Positions 44,298 to 53,062 of a stretch of DNA of 64,000 bases are shown in pieces (the first letter of the stretch is position 1; every line of letters starts with the position of its first letter). The notes under the pieces are model-generated. The model was not told the DNA's origin and made no database searches. It saw nothing but the letters and a program-made list of their open reading frames with translations. The position numbers and the translations under genes were made by a program. Source of the DNA: JALZMG01 sp963844175 (GTDB taxonomy: Bacteria; Actinomycetota; Acidimicrobiia; Acidimicrobiales; Ilumatobacteraceae); assembly GCA_963844175.1 (NCBI GenBank), contig CAWJNE010000015.1, forward strand, positions 1 through 64,000, given 5' to 3'.

Positions 44298-44846
44298 TCA
44301 GGGCTCGGCGTGCGGCGGTGGAGCGGACGGGGGGTCGAGGTGGTGCATCGAGAAGAACAGCCCGTAGCGGTCGCCGTCGATGGTCGCTGGGCGGGCGGCG
44401 TAGGCCTCGACCAACTCGTCGATGCGGGCGCCGAGCTCGTCGGCCTCGGCGGCGCTGAGGCGGAGCCCGAGGCGTGAGTTGCGGACGATCGAGGTCGGAC
44501 CAGCGTCACTGATCTCGTCGCGCATGGCGTCGATGGTGGCGATCACCGAGGTCAGGCGGTCGGCCGGGTGATCCACCGAGAGGACCCACGACTTGCCGGT
44601 GGAGCGGTACGGCTTCTCCAGCGCGCCGCGACGGCCGTTGCGGACCTCGCCCGCCTCGAGGAACCCCGTGCGGCACAGCGTGCGGACGTGGTGCAGGATC
44701 GTCGCCGGATCTTGGCCAAGGCGGTCGGCCAGCTCCTTGTTCGTCAGCGACTCGTGCAGGCACAGGCGCAGGATCCGCAGCCGCAGGGGGTGGGCCATCG
44801 CCTTGAACTCGGCCGGCGTGGCGTCGCGTCTCGTCACAGGCGCCAT
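44298..44846 (-). CDS. ArsR-type winged-helix regulator
   Basis: A 182-aa protein with an N-terminal winged helix: AMAHPLRLRILRLCLHESLTNKELADRLGQDPATILHHVRTL. The C-terminal half is a helical dimer or ligand domain. No metal-binding cysteine pair (CVC) is seen, so it is not a classical metal sensor. Two ATG codons a few residues upstream (44855, 44858) are alternatives. It is divergent from the MFS gene, with an 8-8-8 palindrome at its 5' end, and probably represses both. Confidence 0.85.
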   Translation of the reverse strand: MAPVTRRDATPAEFKAMAHPLRLRILRLCLHESLTNKELADRLGQDPATILHHVRTLCRTGFLEAGEVRNGRRGALEKPYRSTGKSWVLSVDHPADRLTSVIATIDAMRDEISDAGPTSIVRNSRLGLRLSAAEADELGARIDELVEAYAARPATIDGDRYGLFFSMHHLDPPSAPPPHAEP

Positions 44847-44859
44847 TGACAACATCATA

Positions 44860-44883
44860 ACTGATTGAGAAACTCCAATCAGT
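44860..44883. promoter_or_regulatory. probable operator of the ArsR-type regulator
   Basis: A perfect inverted repeat ACTGATTG (44860-44867), 8-bp spacer AGAAACTC, CAATCAGT (44876-44883). It sits between the divergent regulator and MFS transporter, where the regulator would block both promoters. Confidence 0.7.
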
Positions 44884-44955
44884 GGTCCTGCTCCCTTCCA
44901 CCGGCTCGTCACGGCGTCGGCGGCGTCCAACCTGGCCGACGGCGCGCTGCAGACG

Positions 44956-46131
44956 GTGATGCCGCTCGTCGCCCTGAGCATCACCCGCGATCCCGGTGCC
45001 TTCGCCACCGTCACGCTGGTCGGACGCCTGCCCTGGCTGCTCGTCGCGCTCCCGGCCGGCGCGCTGAACGACCGGCTCGACCGCCGCACGACGATGGTGC
45101 GGGTCAACGCGACACGGGTGGCCCTGATCGGCGCGCTGGCCCTGGTCGTGGCCATGGGGCGCCAGGAGCTCTGGATGCTGTACCTCGTGGCGTTCGCCCT
45201 CGGCGTCGGCGAGACGTTCTATGACACCGCCGCCCAGTCGATCGTGCCGAGCCTCGTGCCGGACCACCGTCGCCTCGAGCGGGCCAACAGCCGCCTGTAC
45301 GCGGTCGAGTTGACGGCCAACCAGTTCGTCGGGCCGGCGCTCGGCGGACTGATCGCCGGGATCGCGCTCACCGGGGGGTTGTCGGCGAGCGCCGCCGCCT
45401 ACCTGCTGGCGACGATCGCGCTCGTCACGATCGTCGGCAACTACCGGCCGGTGGCGCCGTCGGCGGGGAAGACCCGGCTCCGCACCGACATCGTCGAAGG
45501 TGTCCGATACCTCGCCCACCACCCGCTGCTGCGGGCGCTGGCGGTCTGCGTCGGCGTCTCCAACCTGGCGTCGACGGCGATGCTCGCCGTGTTTCCCCTG
45601 TTCGCCATCGCCCCGGGGCCGATGGGCCTCGACGGTGCCGGTTTCGGCCTGCTCCTGGCCAGCCTGGCCGCCGGGTCCGTGTGCGGATCCTTCCTGGTCG
45701 AGCCGATCGTCCGTCGGCTCGGTCCTCGCCGGGCGCTGCTGTTCGCCATGGCCGGCCAGCCGGTCATGGCCGTCGTCCCTGCCGTCACGAGCAATGCGCT
45801 GTGGATCGCCGCCGCGTTCGCAACGTCGGGGGCGATCGTCATCGGGTGGAACGTGCTCACGGTGTCACTGCGCCAGCGGATCGTCCCCGACCACCTGCTG
45901 GCCCGCGTGAACGCCGGGTACCGGCTGATGGCGTGGGGCACGATGCCGATCGGCGCCGCCCTCGGCGGGTTCGTCGCCGAACGCTACGGGCTGACCGCCG
46001 TGTTCTGGACCACCGCCGCGCTGAGCGCGCTGTGTCTGCCGATCATTCTGAGCCAGGTCACATCGACGCGCCTCGCCGAGGCCGAACGGCAACCCGACGA
46101 CGCCTCACAGACCGTCACCGTCGGCCGTTGA
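44956..46131 (+). CDS. MFS transporter (drug/siderophore exporter type)
   Basis: A 391-aa transporter with about eleven to twelve helices; the motif A-like loop is LNDRLDRRTTMVRVN. From the first in-frame start (GTG 44956) helix 1 is cut short. The same frame upstream encodes PFHRLVTASAASNLADGALQT, typical of the family, but has no ATG/GTG/TTG back to a TGA at 44866. A missing base near 44895 would link it to a GTG at 44882. Followed 7 bp later by the 2OG oxygenase. Substrate unknown. Confidence 0.85.
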   Translation: MMPLVALSITRDPGAFATVTLVGRLPWLLVALPAGALNDRLDRRTTMVRVNATRVALIGALALVVAMGRQELWMLYLVAFALGVGETFYDTAAQSIVPSLVPDHRRLERANSRLYAVELTANQFVGPALGGLIAGIALTGGLSASAAAYLLATIALVTIVGNYRPVAPSAGKTRLRTDIVEGVRYLAHHPLLRALAVCVGVSNLASTAMLAVFPLFAIAPGPMGLDGAGFGLLLASLAAGSVCGSFLVEPIVRRLGPRRALLFAMAGQPVMAVVPAVTSNALWIAAAFATSGAIVIGWNVLTVSLRQRIVPDHLLARVNAGYRLMAWGTMPIGAALGGFVAERYGLTAVFWTTAALSALCLPIILSQVTSTRLAEAERQPDDASQTVTVGR

Positions 46132-46138
46132 ACCGGTC

Positions 46139-46855
46139 GTGACCGCGCCCGCGCTGACCGAACGGGTCGACGCCCTCGACTGGGAGCGCATCGTCGGCGA
46201 CCTCGACGAAGTCGGCGCGGCGATCGGTGGTGTCGTGCTCGACGCCGAGGAGTGCCGGTCGATCGCCGGGCTGTACGAGCGTGACGACCGGTTCCGGTCG
46301 ACGGTCGACATGGTTCGGCACCGCTTCGGCCAGGGGCAGTACCGGTACTTCGCCCACCCGCTGCCCGAGGCCGTGACGGCGTTGCGGGCTGCCTTCTGGC
46401 CCCACCTCCTCGGGGTCGCCCGGTGCTGGGCCGCGCGGCGGGACCGGCCGGCGCTATGGCCCGATGCACTGGACGAGTGGCTGGATCGTTGCCACGCCGC
46501 CGGTCAGACCCGACCGACACCGCTGCTGCTGAGCTACGGGCCGGGCGACTGGAACGCGCTGCACCGCGACCTGTACGGCGAACTCGTCTTCCCGCTGCAG
46601 GTCGTCATCGGTCTCGACCGACCCGGCGTCGACTACTCGGGCGGCGAACTGGTGCTCGTCGAGCAGCGACCGCGGGCCCAATCACGGGCCACCGCCATCG
46701 TCGTCGAGCAGGGATCGGCGGTGGTGTTCACGACCCGCGACCGCCCGGTGCGGACCAAGCGCGTGTGGGCCAGCGCCGCCATGCGCCACGGGGCCAGCAC
46801 GGTGCGGTCCGGACGGCGGCGCACGCTCGGGTTGATCTTCCACGACGCCGACTGA
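46139..46855 (+). CDS. 2OG-Fe(II) oxygenase superfamily protein
   Basis: A 238-aa double-stranded beta-helix oxygenase. The iron ligands are His and Asp in NALHRDLYGELVFPLQVVIGL, with the distal His in AAMRHGAST and the 2-oxoglutarate Arg in GRRRTLGLIFHDAD. The DxFxxGxL-like segment DYSGGELVLVEQRPRAQSR is typical of prolyl-hydroxylase-like members; the substrate is unknown. GTG start at 46139, just after the MFS gene, so probably one transcript controlled by the ArsR-type regulator. Confidence 0.88.
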   Translation: MTAPALTERVDALDWERIVGDLDEVGAAIGGVVLDAEECRSIAGLYERDDRFRSTVDMVRHRFGQGQYRYFAHPLPEAVTALRAAFWPHLLGVARCWAARRDRPALWPDALDEWLDRCHAAGQTRPTPLLLSYGPGDWNALHRDLYGELVFPLQVVIGLDRPGVDYSGGELVLVEQRPRAQSRATAIVVEQGSAVVFTTRDRPVRTKRVWASAAMRHGASTVRSGRRRTLGLIFHDAD

Positions 46856-46876
46856 CGTGGTGCGGCGCGTCGAGCG

Positions 46877-47005
46877 CTAGCGCCGGCGACGGCGGCGAGT
46901 GAGCACGCCGAGGATCACCGTCCACGCGAGGATCGCCCGGCCGAACCGCAGCATGCACTCGGGACACCACAGGCGCCGAGCAAGGGACGTATCGGTGGTG
47001 TTCAC
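46877..47005 (-). CDS. 42-aa membrane peptide, third gene of operon
   Basis: A short frame starting at GTG 47005, which overlaps the previous stop (GTGA). It reads a polar N-terminus, a CPEC motif (LARRLWCPECMLRFGR), one membrane helix (AILAWTVILGVL) and an Arg-rich C-terminus. The coupling and the orderly anchor-then-Arg pattern suggest a real small protein, but the length gives little certainty. Function unknown. Confidence 0.5.
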   Translation of the reverse strand: MNTTDTSLARRLWCPECMLRFGRAILAWTVILGVLTRRRRRR

Positions 47006-48273
47006 CGCCCACCCCCGTGGATGCCCCCGCCGCCCTCGCCCGGGACGCACCCGTCGATCACGGGGTGGACCGCCCACTGGTGCTCGGGCTGTTGCTGGGT
47101 GAGGGCCGTCTGCTGCTGCTGTGTCGTCATCTGCATCCCCGGCGTGTTCGGTACGCGCACGCCCGGCGGCACAACGGGGGGCGGCGCGTCGTTGAGCAGC
47201 CGGCACCACCGGTCCTTGAGGTCCTTGAGGCGGGCCGCCACACCGTCTGGCACCGGCGCCACGGGATCGGCGCCCTCGGCCTCGCCCGTCAGCTTGGCGA
47301 TGGCCCGGACCGGGTGCAGCTCGAGGTGGCCGGCGTGCCCCGAGTCCCACGTCCACACGCCCTGCACGACGACCACGTCGCCCATCCTCAGGAACCGCGA
47401 CACCGTCCCGGTCGAGAACTGGTCGTCGAAGGCCTGCGCCGCCGCCCAGGCGACCGCGGCGGCAACCGCCGCGGCGAGCACCACCGGGAGCATCGCGATA
47501 TCGATCAGCGTCTCGACGATGGCGCAGAACACGTCGCCGACGAACGGGATCCAACCCAGCGTCGCGTGGCAGATCTCCGTGGCCGACGGGCCGGGTGAGC
47601 CCGGCAGCTTGCCGGACAAGATGTCGAGGAACGGGGCCAGCGCGGTGCAGACCGCGAAGATGCGCGAGCCCTCGGCCTCGCAGTGCAGCACGGGGATCGG
47701 GATCGTCACGCCGCCGGCCTCGGTGACACCCTTCAACTTGTTGAGGTTGGCCTGGCGCTTCTCGTCGGGGTCGCTGGCCGTGGTCGGGTCGGCGCCGTCG
47801 TCGGGGAAGTGCCACATCACGCCATAGCCGTCGACCGGGCTCTCGGGCGCCGGCTCACGGGGGACGAGTCCGGCCAGCCGCCCGGCCCGATCCTCGATCA
47901 GCTCGCCCTGCGGCGCGTGCTTGGCGACGTGCCGGAAGATGATGTGCTGGTTGACGCTGGCCACGGCGTAGCGCCGCAGGTCCTTCGGCCGGAAGGGCGC
48001 CAGCAGCAGGTTGAACGAGAAGTCGTTGTCGATCGCGTCCGGACCGCTCTTGCCGTACGACGTGTGCTCGAGCCCGACGATCGTGCCGATCACGCAGACC
48101 GGCTCCGACGCCATGCAGACGAGCTTCCCGTACAGCAGGTAGTCGCAGATCTTCTTGCCGAACGAGGCCGGGCCGACGGTGACGACGCCGACCCCTTCCG
48201 GCGGCAGCGGGGCGTAGTTGGCGGGATCGATGCAGCGGGTGAGGTGCACGCCGTAGTGCATGACCTGGGCCAT
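47002..48273 (-). CDS. uncharacterised protein with hydrophobic hairpin
   Basis: A 423-aa protein not recognised. The N-terminal 200 residues are beta-rich (GVHLTRCIDPANYAPLPPEG, NDFSFNLLLAPFRPKDLRRY). A hydrophobic stretch follows (IDIAMLPVVLAAAVAAAVAWAA), then VVVVQGVWTWDSGHAGHLELHPVRAI and a Gln/Pro-rich C-terminus. It contains several cysteines (CDYLLYGKLVC). No signal peptide. ATG at 48273 overlaps the stop of the upstream gene (TGATG), so they are coupled. Confidence 0.75.
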   Translation of the reverse strand: MAQVMHYGVHLTRCIDPANYAPLPPEGVGVVTVGPASFGKKICDYLLYGKLVCMASEPVCVIGTIVGLEHTSYGKSGPDAIDNDFSFNLLLAPFRPKDLRRYAVASVNQHIIFRHVAKHAPQGELIEDRAGRLAGLVPREPAPESPVDGYGVMWHFPDDGADPTTASDPDEKRQANLNKLKGVTEAGGVTIPIPVLHCEAEGSRIFAVCTALAPFLDILSGKLPGSPGPSATEICHATLGWIPFVGDVFCAIVETLIDIAMLPVVLAAAVAAAVAWAAAQAFDDQFSTGTVSRFLRMGDVVVVQGVWTWDSGHAGHLELHPVRAIAKLTGEAEGADPVAPVPDGVAARLKDLKDRWCRLLNDAPPPVVPPGVRVPNTPGMQMTTQQQQTALTQQQPEHQWAVHPVIDGCVPGEGGGGIHGGGR

Positions 48274-49223
48274 CACGCCGTCCCTTCGACGGTCAGCGTC
48301 ATGCCCCCGGCGCAGGAGGCGCCGTGCCAGGCGTTGACGTTGAAGCTCTTCCGCCCGCTGAAGCCGTCGGGCGCGGTGATGTCGACCGTCACCTCGACCG
48401 ACGCGCCGGGCCGCAACGCGACGTCTCGCGGTTCGATGGTGATCGTCCAACCGTCGGGCACCGGGTGCGCAGCGGGGTCGTGACGACGGCGGACCTCCGC
48501 CGGATCCGGACGCTCGTCGCACGGCGGCAGGTCGGGGATGCCGTAGGCGTCGACCGTCAGGGCGAGGTCACGGGCGTGCGCGGCGTCGTTGCGCACCGGG
48601 AACGTGAACACCGCACGCGGCGAGTTCAGCGGCTTGACGTCGGTGTTGCTCTGCCCGAGGTTGTTGCCGGGCTCGGCGTCGTCGGCCCACTCGAGCACCG
48701 ACTGGACGCAGTAGTGACCCGGGGTCGCCGGTGTCGTCCACGACACCCGAGCGAAGGCCGGGCAGCTTGTCGCACCCTTCACGCCGAGGTCGACGGTGGT
48801 GGCGCCGACGGGGACGGCCACCGACCCGATGCCCATGTCGAAGTAGGAGACGCGCACCGGCAGATCGGCGACCGGGCCGCTCGTCGAGCCGTTCCAGACG
48901 CGGGTGACGATCTCGTACTCCGTCGCCGGCAGCAGGGCGTGCTGGTCGACCACCGACCCGTTGCGCTCGATCGTGATGTCGGGGTTGTCCCACGTCACCG
49001 CGTAGCCGAGGCCGGTCAGGAATGGCTGGCTGTACAGCAGCGGGTCGGGCTGGCGGTACGCCCACGACGGGATGGGCATCGTGTCGCCGTGGCCCTCCGG
49101 ACGTCGCCGGCAGCGGCGCCAGATCAGGGCGACGAGCGCGCCCAGGCCGAGCAGGACCAGCAACCGCACGAGGCACCTTGCGAGCCGACAGAACGCGCAG
49201 CCACCACGAGGTCCCTCCCTCAC
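48273..49223 (-). CDS. membrane-anchored Ig-like/CARDB-like protein
   Basis: A 316-aa protein with one N-terminal anchor (LVRLLVLLGLGALVALIW) and a largely beta extracytoplasmic region. It looks like two Ig/CARDB-type modules (EYEIVTRVWNGSTSGPVADLPVRVSYFD and TITIEPRDVALRPGASVEVTVDITAP). Contains paired cysteines. First gene of the coupled set 49223-46877. Role unknown; the architecture suggests a surface or envelope component. Confidence 0.7.
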   Translation of the reverse strand: MREGPRGGCAFCRLARCLVRLLVLLGLGALVALIWRRCRRRPEGHGDTMPIPSWAYRQPDPLLYSQPFLTGLGYAVTWDNPDITIERNGSVVDQHALLPATEYEIVTRVWNGSTSGPVADLPVRVSYFDMGIGSVAVPVGATTVDLGVKGATSCPAFARVSWTTPATPGHYCVQSVLEWADDAEPGNNLGQSNTDVKPLNSPRAVFTFPVRNDAAHARDLALTVDAYGIPDLPPCDERPDPAEVRRRHDPAAHPVPDGWTITIEPRDVALRPGASVEVTVDITAPDGFSGRKSFNVNAWHGASCAGGMTLTVEGTA

Positions 49224-49277
49224 GCCCGACAGTCTGACGCACCGCCGACGGCCGTCGTGACAGGCGGCGGGCGACCG

Positions 49278-49562
49278 CTACGGGACGACGATCTCGGCGT
49301 CGATGATGTCGTCGTCCGGCGCTCCGGCAGGAGCATCCGGTTCCACGTAGATGCACTCGCCGGGGCACCGTTCGACGGCGTCGATGGCGTCGTGCTCGAA
49401 GCGGAGTGGCACGTGCACGCCGATGTGGGACGGTTCGGTGATCACCGCGCCCTGTTCGCGGACGTAGCCGATTCCGTCCTCGAGCACGATGAACAGGTCC
49501 GGGCAGTGGTCGACGCACAGCCCCGCCCCGGTGCAGCAGTCCTGGTCGATCCAGACCCGCAT
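49278..49562 (-). CDS. ferredoxin
   Basis: A 94-aa ferredoxin. Cysteines are Cys10 (with Cys9), Cys16, Cys20 and the C-terminal Cys66-Pro / Cys70 in AVERCPGECIYVE. The spacing is that of single-cluster [3Fe-4S]/[4Fe-4S] ferredoxins that feed cytochrome P450s and similar enzymes in actinobacteria. The last 20 residues are an acidic tail. No P450 or reductase lies nearby. ATG at 49562. Confidence 0.9.
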   Translation of the reverse strand: MRVWIDQDCCTGAGLCVDHCPDLFIVLEDGIGYVREQGAVITEPSHIGVHVPLRFEHDAIDAVERCPGECIYVEPDAPAGAPDDDIIDAEIVVP

Positions 49563-49612
49563 CCGCGCCTCCCTCGTCGCCCCTCGATCCTAGGACCCGC
49601 CTGGGTGCGCCG

Positions 49613-49660
49613 TCCTGGTCAGGTTCCTGGCCGGACGTCCGGCCAGAACCCTGACCAGGA
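49613..49660. repeat. 48-bp near-perfect palindrome
   Basis: TCCTGGTCAGG at 49613 pairs with CCTGACCAGGA ending 49660, and TGGCCGGAC with GTCCGGCCA at the centre; 22 of 24 positions match. It lies in the promoter space between divergent ferredoxin and PadR genes, where it could be an operator, although its size also suits a REP-type unit or terminator. Confidence 0.65.
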
Positions 49661-49737
49661 GGATGGGGAGCGAGGGGCGTGCTCGTCGTGCAGAATGCAC
49701 TGCCGCCCAGATTCGGCGTCCGGGGTACCGTCCGGTA

Positions 49738-50436
49738 GTGCAGACAGCAGGATCGTCGGACCGGCCAGCGGGCGGTGACGCCGACCGCACCACGGAGCTG
49801 ACGCCGACCTCGTACACGATCCTGGGGCTCCTCGCCCTCGGCGACTCGTCGGGCTACCGGGTCACCAAGCAGGTCCGGCGAGGCCTCGGGCAGCTCTGGC
49901 CACGGGCCGAACGCCAGCTGTACAACGACCCGAAGCGCCTCGTCGAGGCCGGGTACGTCACGGCCACCCACGATCGCGTGGGACGCCGGCAGCGGACGAT
50001 CTACTCGATCACCCGCCGTGGTCGGACGGCGCTGCGGCGCTGGCTCGACACCGAGCCCCGCCCGCCGACGCTGGAGTTCGAGGGGATGGTGCGCGTGCTC
50101 TTCGCCGAGCAGGGCACGATCGAGCAGCTGCGGACCACGCTGGCGGGCATCGCCGAGCAGGCCGAACAGACCCGCGCCGAATACGCCGGGTGGGCGACGT
50201 ACATGGTCGACGACGGTGGCGACTTCCCGACGCGTATGCACACGAACGCTCTGGCCATGCGCTTCATGGTCGACCACTTCACTCACATCGTCGAATGGGC
50301 GCGATGGGCGCTGGAGGTCACCGGCGAGTGGCCCGATGCGACGACACCGGCCCGGGACTGGGCCGACGAAGCGGGCGCCATCTACCGCGATGTCGCCCGC
50401 TACGCCGTCGTGGACGACGGCGATCCGTCAGCGTGA
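49738..50436 (+). CDS. PadR family transcriptional regulator
   Basis: A 232-aa PadR. The winged helix is SYTILGLLALGDSSGYRVTKQVRRGLGQLWP...LYNDPKRLVEAGYVTA; the C-terminal half is the Vir-like helical dimer domain. GTG start at 49738 gives a 25-residue leader before the fold. Divergent from the ferredoxin across the 48-bp palindrome. Ligand unknown. Confidence 0.88.
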   Translation: MQTAGSSDRPAGGDADRTTELTPTSYTILGLLALGDSSGYRVTKQVRRGLGQLWPRAERQLYNDPKRLVEAGYVTATHDRVGRRQRTIYSITRRGRTALRRWLDTEPRPPTLEFEGMVRVLFAEQGTIEQLRTTLAGIAEQAEQTRAEYAGWATYMVDDGGDFPTRMHTNALAMRFMVDHFTHIVEWARWALEVTGEWPDATTPARDWADEAGAIYRDVARYAVVDDGDPSA

Positions 50437-51009
50437 CGACGTGGCTGGTTCCTCGGCCGGATGGAAGCTGACCTCGGCGGTGTCGGTGACCCCGGCGGTG
50501 CGGCCGGGTGCCGACTGCCACGACCAATAGAGGTTGGTGTGGGAGATCACCTGCTCGGGGGGCGGTGCTCCCCACTCCGAGAGGTCCTCCGTCGTGTGGG
50601 CGTCGCCGACGAGGACGGTGTCGTACCCGCGGGTGAAGGCGCCGTGCAGCGTCGATCGGACGCAAGCGTCCGTCTGGGCACCGCTCACGACGAGGCGGCC
50701 GACCCCGCGGGCGGCGAGCTCTGCCTCCAGTGCGGTGTCCTCGAACGCATCGCCGTAGCGCTTGTGGACGAGCGCTTCGGACTCGGCCCGCTGCAGCTCG
50801 TCGACGTACTGCCACTGCTCGCTGCCCTGGGGCAGCTCGTCGGAGGTGTGCTGGACCCAGATCACCGCGACGCCGGCACGGCGAGCGTTGTCGACGAGGG
50901 TGCTGATGTTGTCGATCACCGCGTCGCGCTGGGTGGCGCCGGCGACGACGCCCTTCTGGACGTCGATCACGAGGAGGGCGGTGTGGGGCCGGTCGGAGAG
51001 AGTGGTCAT
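50428..51009 (-). CDS. isochorismatase-like cysteine hydrolase
   Basis: A 193-aa isochorismatase-fold enzyme with the expected triad: Asp in LLVIDVQKGV, Lys in EALVHKRYGDAF and Cys in VSGAQTDACVRST. Substrate open (nicotinamidase-like and others share the fold). ATG at 51009. Overlaps the PadR tail by 9 bp. Confidence 0.9.
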   Translation of the reverse strand: MTTLSDRPHTALLVIDVQKGVVAGATQRDAVIDNISTLVDNARRAGVAVIWVQHTSDELPQGSEQWQYVDELQRAESEALVHKRYGDAFEDTALEAELAARGVGRLVVSGAQTDACVRSTLHGAFTRGYDTVLVGDAHTTEDLSEWGAPPPEQVISHTNLYWSWQSAPGRTAGVTDTAEVSFHPAEEPATSSR

Positions 51010-51074
51010 GTGGGGCTCCTCAAGCTCGGGCCACCCACCCTACTGAGGGCCTGTCACGGCGAATCGGTGGCCGC

Positions 51075-52052
51075 TCAGGCCAGGTGGGTGGCGAACCAGT
51101 CGACCATCGCCCGGTACGCCTGGGCCGCCGCATCGGCGTCGTAGCGCGGGCCGGTGTCGTTGAAGAAGGCGTGGTCGACGGCCTCGAACACGCGCAGCTC
51201 GTGGGTCAGCCCGGCCGCCGTGAGCGCCGCCTCGGCGGCGTCACGGGTTGCGTTGACTCGGTTGTCGAGCCCTGCGTAGATGCCGAGGACGGCGGCGTTC
51301 GGCGAGCCGCTGAAGTCGGCATCGGCCGGGGCGGGCCCGTAGAAGGGGACGGCGGCCGCCAGCCGGGGCTCGCCATCGGCGAGCAGCTGCCAGGTCATGC
51401 CCCCACCGAAGCAGAAGCCGATGGCGGCCAGGCCGACGCCGGGAGCGCGGCGCTCGAGCTCGTCCAGGCCGGCCCGCAGGTCGGCCAGCAACCGCTCGGC
51501 GGGAGCGTTGCCCAGCGCCGCCGTGGCGTCGGCCTCGCTCGGCAGGCTCGCCGAGCCGCCCTCGGCCGACAGCAGGTCGATGGCCAGCGCGGTGTACCCG
51601 TCGGCGGCGAGGCGCGACGGGATCGAGCGGATGTGCTCCGTCAGCCCGCGGTTCTCGTGGATGACGAGCACGGCGCCCATGGCCGGCGTGGCCGTGGCCA
51701 GGACGCCGATGAGCACTCCCGCCGGACCTGGGAAGCGGACCTCCTCGGCGGTGACGGTCGGGGTCTCCGCTGCTCCTGCGGTGGTCGACGCGGCGGTCGT
51801 CGATTCCACGCTCGCCGGACTCGACGGCGTGCTCGCCGACTCGGACGGTGCCGTCGATCCCACCGTCTCGGCCGCGTCGGTGGATCCCGGGGTGTCGGCG
51901 TCGTCGTCACCGCCGCACGCCGCCAAGGCAGCTGCCGCCGCACTGGCACTCAACCCCAGCAGGCCGAGGCGGCGCAACGCCTCCCGCCGGCTCAGCAGGC
52001 CCTCCGAGCAGTCCAGCGCGACCTCGTCCACGAGGTACTGGTGGAGCGCCAT
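51075..52052 (-). CDS. dienelactone hydrolase family protein, Tat-type lipoprotein
   Basis: A 325-aa protein. SRREALRRLGLLGLSASAAAAALAAC near the N-terminus looks like a twin-Arg-type leader with a lipobox Cys, and a Ser/Thr stalk follows. The alpha/beta hydrolase has the DLH triad: Cys in GFCFGGGMT, Asp in IYAGLDNRVN and His in AVDHAFFND. Probably an anchored extracytoplasmic hydrolase of unknown substrate. It ends 65 bp upstream of the isochorismatase start. Confidence 0.88.
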   Translation of the reverse strand: MALHQYLVDEVALDCSEGLLSRREALRRLGLLGLSASAAAAALAACGGDDDADTPGSTDAAETVGSTAPSESASTPSSPASVESTTAASTTAGAAETPTVTAEEVRFPGPAGVLIGVLATATPAMGAVLVIHENRGLTEHIRSIPSRLAADGYTALAIDLLSAEGGSASLPSEADATAALGNAPAERLLADLRAGLDELERRAPGVGLAAIGFCFGGGMTWQLLADGEPRLAAAVPFYGPAPADADFSGSPNAAVLGIYAGLDNRVNATRDAAEAALTAAGLTHELRVFEAVDHAFFNDTGPRYDADAAAQAYRAMVDWFATHLA

Positions 52053-52061
52053 CGCCGGACG

Positions 52062-52955
52062 CTATTCCTGGCCCTTGACCTCCGGGTCGCGCGCTGACCA
52101 CGGTGTGCGCGGGCGCTCGAGGCGCTGCCCGTCCACGCTGATGTCCACGCGCTCGTTGAGGAACGTGACCTGATCCCCCACGGCGACGGCGTAGTTGTGC
52201 GGATCCGGATAGCTCCACGCGACGTCCGGCACCACGACACCGTCGATCGTCGCCGACCAGTAGGCGGCCTGTCCCTTGTAGGCGCAGACGGTCGTTGTTG
52301 CGCTCGGCGACAGGAGCTCCATCCGCACGTCCTCGGGCGGGAAGTAGTAGCGCGTCGGCAGGTAGGTCTCGAAGAGCATCGTCGAACGGGTCGAGTCGGC
52401 GACGGTCGTCCCGGCGATCTCCACGACGACACGTCGCGAGCTGTGCCTCGTGTCGATCGTCTTGAACGGGTCGCGGGCGTGCCCGACGAGCAGGTCGTCC
52501 TCCTCGCGCCACTCGTCGAAGGCGTCGAAGTCGACGATGGCCCGGCCGGCGAACTGCGGGTCGTCCGGCGTGAAGGCGGCCCCTCGGAGCGTCGAGCCGC
52601 CGACCACGACGTCGAAGGACTGACCCGGCGTGGTGTGGAAGGCGAAGCCGGTGCCCGGATCGAGCACCGGCGGTCCGTCGCCGATGTGCACCGCCCGTTC
52701 CTCCACCGGCCCGGCCGTGGTCTCGACCAGGTCGCCGCGCAGGTCGGAGATGGGCACGGCGTAGGACGGCACGACACGCCGTGGTTCCCACACGATCCAG
52801 GCGTCCGTCGAGTCGACGACCACGTCGTCGCCGACGCAGGCCCGCACGCGTTTGGCGGTCGGATGGAACCGGAGCTGCGGAAGGGCGGCGAAGTGGTGCT
52901 GGGCAAGGTCGAGCGCCACGGGCCAACTCTTCCCGCTCCCCCGGCCACCGGTCAA
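52062..52955 (-). CDS. tandem DUF427 protein
   Basis: A 297-aa protein with two DUF427 modules: RVRACVGDDVVVDSTDAWIVWEP (about 37-60) and RVVVEIAGTTVADSTRSTMLFETYLPTRYYFP then CAYKGQAAYWSA (about 175-235). DUF427 is a small beta fold without proven catalysis. ATG at 52955; another ATG lies 6 codons upstream in another frame. The next gene starts 107 bp away on the other strand. Confidence 0.85.
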   Translation of the reverse strand: MTGGRGSGKSWPVALDLAQHHFAALPQLRFHPTAKRVRACVGDDVVVDSTDAWIVWEPRRVVPSYAVPISDLRGDLVETTAGPVEERAVHIGDGPPVLDPGTGFAFHTTPGQSFDVVVGGSTLRGAAFTPDDPQFAGRAIVDFDAFDEWREEDDLLVGHARDPFKTIDTRHSSRRVVVEIAGTTVADSTRSTMLFETYLPTRYYFPPEDVRMELLSPSATTTVCAYKGQAAYWSATIDGVVVPDVAWSYPDPHNYAVAVGDQVTFLNERVDISVDGQRLERPRTPWSARDPEVKGQE

Positions 52956-53062
52956 TCGACATCGGGATCGCCGCGGCGCGGTCGCTCGCTCCTGCCTCGC
53001 CGAACCAGGTGCGAGAGCACCTCTTGCCGAGCATCGTGAAGGGTTCCTAACATGCGCCGGCT

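Noticed and set aside
44866..44868. TGA before the MFS frame as another possible Sec codon
   Set aside because: The upstream sequence is intergenic with the operator, and no SECIS-like hairpin follows.
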